NCBI GenBank assembly: GCA_029978815.1
Contig: JAPOIQ010000035.1
Coordinates: forward strand, 1 to 8,274
DNA length: 8,274 bases
Direction: 5' to 3'
From: a bacterium
GTDB taxonomy: Bacteria; Actinomycetota; Acidimicrobiia; Acidimicrobiales; Ilumatobacteraceae
The translations under genes and the position numbers were made by a program. Numbering within the stretch: position 1 is the stretch's first letter; each line of letters opens with the position of its first letter. This document shows, in pieces, positions 5,610 through 8,274 of the stretch. The notes under the pieces were generated by a model that was not told the origin of the DNA, did not search any database, and saw only the letters and a program-made list of their open reading frames with translations.

Positions 5610-6434
5610 GTGATTCCAGCAGCATTCGAATACGTCCGAGCAGGATCAGCTGAAGAAGCGATCAGCCTCATCGCCCAACATGGTGACGAAGCAAAGTTTT
5701 TGGCGGGCGGCCACAGCCTTGTTCCGCTGATGAAACTTCGCCTCGCCCAGCCGAGCGTCCTCATCGATATCGGCCGAGTCTCAGATCTCTCATATGTCAC
5801 CGATGCCGGCGACCACATTGCAATTGGTGCACTCACCCGCCATCGCGACGTTGAGACCTCACCAATCGTGCTTGAACACGCTCCGCTCCTCGCGCACGCC
5901 ACTTCTCATGTGGGTGACCCACAGGTGCGCCACCGCGGAACCATCGGTGGATCGCTCGCCCACGCCGACCCGGCATCAGACCTGCCTGCGACAACTCTTG
6001 CGCTCGGTGCAACGTACGTTGCTCAAGGTCCGAACGGAACCCGTGAAATTCCCGCAGGCTCGTTCTACGAGGGTTACCTCACCTCGGTTCTCTCCCCCGA
6101 TGAAATGCTCACCGAAATTCGCGTTCCGAAGATGAACGGTGCTGGCTGGAGCTTCCAGAAGTTCAACCGCCGTGCCCAAGACTGGGCCATCGTCGGTGTC
6201 GCTGCGTGGCGCAACGGTTCTGAGGCCGCTGTCGCTCTCGTCAACATGGCATCGGTTCCTGTGCTCGCAACGAGCGTCGGCTCAGCAATTGCTTCCGGCG
6301 CATCAATCGAAGATGCAGCAGCGCAGGCCGCTGCTGAGGCTGACCCACAGGCCGACCTCAACGCATCGGTTGAATACCGTCAGCATCTTGCGCGCGTCCT
6401 TACCCGACGCGCCCTCGAAGAAGCATCTGCGTAG
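5610..6434 (+). CDS. molybdenum hydroxylase medium subunit, FAD-binding (CoxM-like)
   Basis: This 274-residue flavoprotein subunit belongs to the CoxM/xanthine dehydrogenase FAD family. It passes electrons from the 2Fe-2S subunit to an external acceptor. The two FAD-binding signatures are both intact: AGGHSLVPLMK at residues 32-42 and TIGGSLAHADPASDLP at 111-126. The C-terminal third (about 165-270) corresponds to the CO dehydrogenase flavoprotein C-terminal domain and begins with FQKFNRRAQDWAIV. The length is close to the usual 280-290. The GTG start has an AAGGAGA ribosome-binding site. The order is small subunit first, then medium. In cox-type clusters the large molybdopterin subunit normally sits with these two, but here an amine-oxidase-like flavoprotein starts 40 nt downstream. 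The complex cannot be catalytically complete from genes in this window alone. Confidence 0.92.
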   Translation: MIPAAFEYVRAGSAEEAISLIAQHGDEAKFLAGGHSLVPLMKLRLAQPSVLIDIGRVSDLSYVTDAGDHIAIGALTRHRDVETSPIVLEHAPLLAHATSHVGDPQVRHRGTIGGSLAHADPASDLPATTLALGATYVAQGPNGTREIPAGSFYEGYLTSVLSPDEMLTEIRVPKMNGAGWSFQKFNRRAQDWAIVGVAAWRNGSEAAVALVNMASVPVLATSVGSAIASGASIEDAAAQAAAEADPQADLNASVEYRQHLARVLTRRALEEASA

Positions 6435-6451
6435 TCACTCGGACCGACATA

Positions 6452-6470
6452 CACTCTCTACTGGAGAGTG
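6452..6470 (+). promoter_or_regulatory. 7-bp inverted repeat enclosing the SD of the FAD oxidoreductase
   Basis: CACTCTC (6452-6458) and GAGAGTG (6464-6470) are perfect inverted arms around TACTG. The right arm carries the GGAGAG SD (6463-6468), 6 nt before the ATG at 6475. In a read-through transcript the hairpin would bury the SD. The left arm overlaps a TAnnnT -10-like box, TACACT (6450-6455), so the repeat could instead be a DNA operator over an internal promoter. Confidence 0.45.
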
Positions 6471-6474
6471 AAAC

Positions 6475-7902
6475 ATGTCGATCGACGACAACCCCATTGA
6501 CCAACGGCATCTTGATGCCATCGCAGATGCCGAACACCTGCCGTACTGGCTAGACGGCGCTCACGCCCCCGACACCAACCCCACACTTGTTCGTACAGAG
6601 AGTTGCGATCTGTGCATCATCGGTGGCGGTTACACCGGGCTCTGGACCGCGATCATTGCAAAAGAACGTGACGCGTCTCGCGACATCGTCCTCATCGATT
6701 CCGGTGCCGTTGGTGGCGCCGCGTCGGGCCGCAACGGAGGCTTCATGGACGCAAGCCTCACACACGGCATTTCGAATGGCTTCCGCCATTTTCCCGATGA
6801 CATCGAAGTACTCGAAGAACTCGGAATGAAAAATCTCGATGACATCGAGCTCGCGCTCCAGCGATACGGCATCGAATGTGACTACCACCGCAATGGCGTG
6901 ATCGAAGTTGTCGCTCAACATCACCCACCGTCATATGAGACAGAACTTCATCAAGAGTTCGATCTCTTTCAACGCCTCGGACACGATGTCGAATGGCTCG
7001 ACCAAGAACAAATGCGAGCCGCCGTCAATTCACCGACATACACCGGCGGCCTCTGGGACAAGAACGGTTCTGCACTCGTCGACCCCGCCCGGCTCGTTTG
7101 GGGCCTCAAATCAGTAGCGGAACGTCTTGGCGTTCGAATCTATGAAGACACAAAGGCAACGAACCTCGAGCGCGACGGAGTTGGCGTGCTCGTCACCACA
7201 CAACTCGGCCAAATTCGCGCCGGCCGTGTGGCTCTTGCAACAAATGCGTTTAAGCCACTCCTGCGCCGCATCTCGAACTACATCGCCCCGGTCTACGACT
7301 ACTGCATGACAACCGAGCCACTCACCGACGAACAACTCGCCAGCATCGGTTGGCAAAATCGACAGGGACTTTCGGACAACGCAAACCAATTTCACTACTA
7401 CCGACTCACCTCGGACAACCGGATTCTCTGGGGTGGATTCGACGCCATCTACTACTGGCGAGGAAAGGTGTCATCTGAACTCGAGAGCCGTCCTGAGTCA
7501 TGGGCGAAACTCAGCACGCACTTCTTTGAAACCTTCCCTCAACTCGAAGGTGTTCAGTTCAGCCATATGTGGGGCGGTGCAATCGACACATCGAGCAGGT
7601 TCACCGTGTTCTGGGGTCGAGCAATGGGCGGACGGGTCGGATACGCACTTGGCTACACCGGTCTCGGCGTTGCAGCAGCACGTTTTGGTGCGGCGACAAT
7701 GCTCGATCAGTTATATGGTCGCCGGTCGGTTGCCACTCAAACCTCCCTCGTCAGAGAGAAACCGTGGCCATTTCCCCCAGAACCATTCCGCTTCATGGGG
7801 ATCCAAGCCACCCGATGGTCGCTCGACCGTGAAGACAAAACAGGGCGCCGCAATCTGTGGCTCAAAGCCCTCGACCGAGTAGGTCTCGGCTTTGACTCAT
7901 AA
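6475..7902 (+). CDS. FAD-dependent oxidoreductase, DAO family (DadA/PuuB-like)
   Basis: This 475-residue flavoenzyme resembles the gamma-glutamylputrescine oxidase/D-amino-acid dehydrogenase family, which oxidises amines or amino acids. The FAD Rossmann motif GGGYTG is at residues 50-55, Asp75 ends the second strand and would bind the adenosine ribose, and the ASGRNGG motif at 83-89 is typical of PuuB/OrdL-type members. A second conserved FAD-contact motif, GYTGLG, is at 393-398. A C-terminal tail of about 60 residues, with PFPPEP (432-437) and a final LGLGFDS, matches what I recall of an actinobacterial subgroup of this family. The gene has a strong SD inside an inverted repeat. It sits between the CoxM-like and CoxD-like genes, where coxL would be expected, and is not itself a molybdopterin protein. 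The substrate is unknown; a secondary or N-methylated amine is plausible from the family. Confidence 0.88.
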   Translation: MSIDDNPIDQRHLDAIADAEHLPYWLDGAHAPDTNPTLVRTESCDLCIIGGGYTGLWTAIIAKERDASRDIVLIDSGAVGGAASGRNGGFMDASLTHGISNGFRHFPDDIEVLEELGMKNLDDIELALQRYGIECDYHRNGVIEVVAQHHPPSYETELHQEFDLFQRLGHDVEWLDQEQMRAAVNSPTYTGGLWDKNGSALVDPARLVWGLKSVAERLGVRIYEDTKATNLERDGVGVLVTTQLGQIRAGRVALATNAFKPLLRRISNYIAPVYDYCMTTEPLTDEQLASIGWQNRQGLSDNANQFHYYRLTSDNRILWGGFDAIYYWRGKVSSELESRPESWAKLSTHFFETFPQLEGVQFSHMWGGAIDTSSRFTVFWGRAMGGRVGYALGYTGLGVAAARFGAATMLDQLYGRRSVATQTSLVREKPWPFPPEPFRFMGIQATRWSLDREDKTGRRNLWLKALDRVGLGFDS

Positions 7903-7934
7903 TCACACGAGATGCCGTGACGGGTTCATCCAAC

Positions 7935-7946
7935 TAGCCTGACAGC
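7935..7946 (+). promoter_or_regulatory. -10 box and leaderless start of the MoxR/CoxD-type ATPase
   Basis: TAGCCT (7935-7940) fits TAnnnT and is separated by exactly 6 nt (GACAGC) from the GTG at 7947, with no SD sequence. This mirrors the arrangement at 2887-2899. No clear -35 is visible, so the gene could also be translated from the upstream transcript. Confidence 0.4.
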
Positions 7947-8274
7947 GTGACCCCAGACGACGTTCGCAATGCTCTCTCCTCCGTCGGCTATCTCGCAGAC
8001 GAAGGATTGTCGACAGCCGTCTTCTTATCGATGGAACTGCGACGTCCACTTATGTTGGAGGGCGACGCTGGAGTCGGCAAGACAGAACTTGCGAAAGCAC
8101 TAGCGTCGTGGACGGGCGGCAACCTCATCAGATTGCAGTGCTACGAAGGAATCGACGCTGCGCAGGCTGTCTACGACTGGGACTACGCACGACAACTTCT
8201 CCACCTCCGTGCAGCCGAAGCAACCGGTGAATCATCGAGCCAAACAACCGAAGCATTAGAAGCCGAACTCTACG
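7947..8274 (+). CDS. MoxR-family AAA+ ATPase, CoxD-like, partial (N-terminal 109 residues)
   Basis: The frame opens at GTG 7947 and runs without a stop off the right edge. Walker A is GDAGVGKT at residues 39-46, preceded by the MoxR-typical RRPLMLEG stretch. LQCYEGIDAAQAVYDWDYAR at about 61-80 and the following RAAEA are characteristic of the CoxD branch of MoxR ATPases. CoxD acts with the VWA protein CoxE in building the copper-sulfur-molybdenum centre of CO dehydrogenase, and related pairs serve other molybdenum hydroxylases. It therefore supports reading the 2Fe-2S and FAD subunit genes as part of a molybdenum hydroxylase cluster. It starts 44 nt after the oxidoreductase stop. Walker B, the sensors and the C-terminal lid lie beyond the window. 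If the cluster is typical, a CoxE-type VWA gene should come next. Confidence 0.88.
   Translation, partial: MTPDDVRNALSSVGYLADEGLSTAVFLSMELRRPLMLEGDAGVGKTELAKALASWTGGNLIRLQCYEGIDAAQAVYDWDYARQLLHLRAAEATGESSSQTTEALEAELY

Noticed and set aside
5084..6434. Naming the complex a carbon monoxide dehydrogenase
   Set aside because: The small and medium subunits do not discriminate substrates, and the large subunit with its diagnostic active-site loop is not in the window.

Overview
The window looks like part of a free-living actinobacterial chromosome, most likely class Acidimicrobiia (Ilumatobacter-like). This is an inference. It rests on moderately high GC, a preference for C or G at third codon positions, DrrAB-like ABC-2 exporter genes, a tandem-repeat protein of a kind common in that class, and several genes that begin directly downstream of a TAnnnT -10 box (probable leaderless transcripts). 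No phage, plasmid, transposase, integrase or CRISPR gene is present.

Left edge (1-357). The 3' end of a gene for a repeat protein enters from the left (51-residue period, beta-propeller-like). Its last repeat seems eroded by indels. Next to it, on the minus strand, is a clean 42-nt copy of the 3' half of a tRNA-Arg(ACG) gene. It runs from the anticodon loop to the discriminator base and has no 5' half, which is the usual shape of an integration attachment half-site or recombination scar.

First gene block (358-4975, all +). A three-gene ABC-2 exporter (ATPase plus two permeases) is joined by ATGA stop/start overlaps. After a 41-nt gap with its own candidate promoter come a two-TM potassium channel with an RCK/TrkA domain, a HAD-family phosphatase (ATGA overlap) and a small membrane protein of unknown function (TGATG overlap).

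Second gene block (5084-8274+, all +). This begins behind a candidate promoter whose spacer holds a palindrome. It encodes the [2Fe-2S] small subunit and the FAD medium subunit of a CoxSML/xanthine-dehydrogenase-type molybdenum hydroxylase. A DadA/PuuB-like FAD amine oxidoreductase follows, then the start of a CoxD-type MoxR AAA+ ATPase cut by the right edge. The large molybdopterin subunit, CoxL, usually sits with coxS and coxM, but none is visible here; the oxidoreductase lies between coxM and coxD. Either coxL is downstream or elsewhere, or this is a rearranged cluster. Because the substrate-binding subunit is not visible, the substrate cannot be named and carbon monoxide should not be assumed.

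Most of the window is ordinary. The points most worth a second look are the tRNA fragment beside the eroded repeat gene, the cox-like cluster with an amine oxidoreductase in the coxL position, and several compact regulatory signals.
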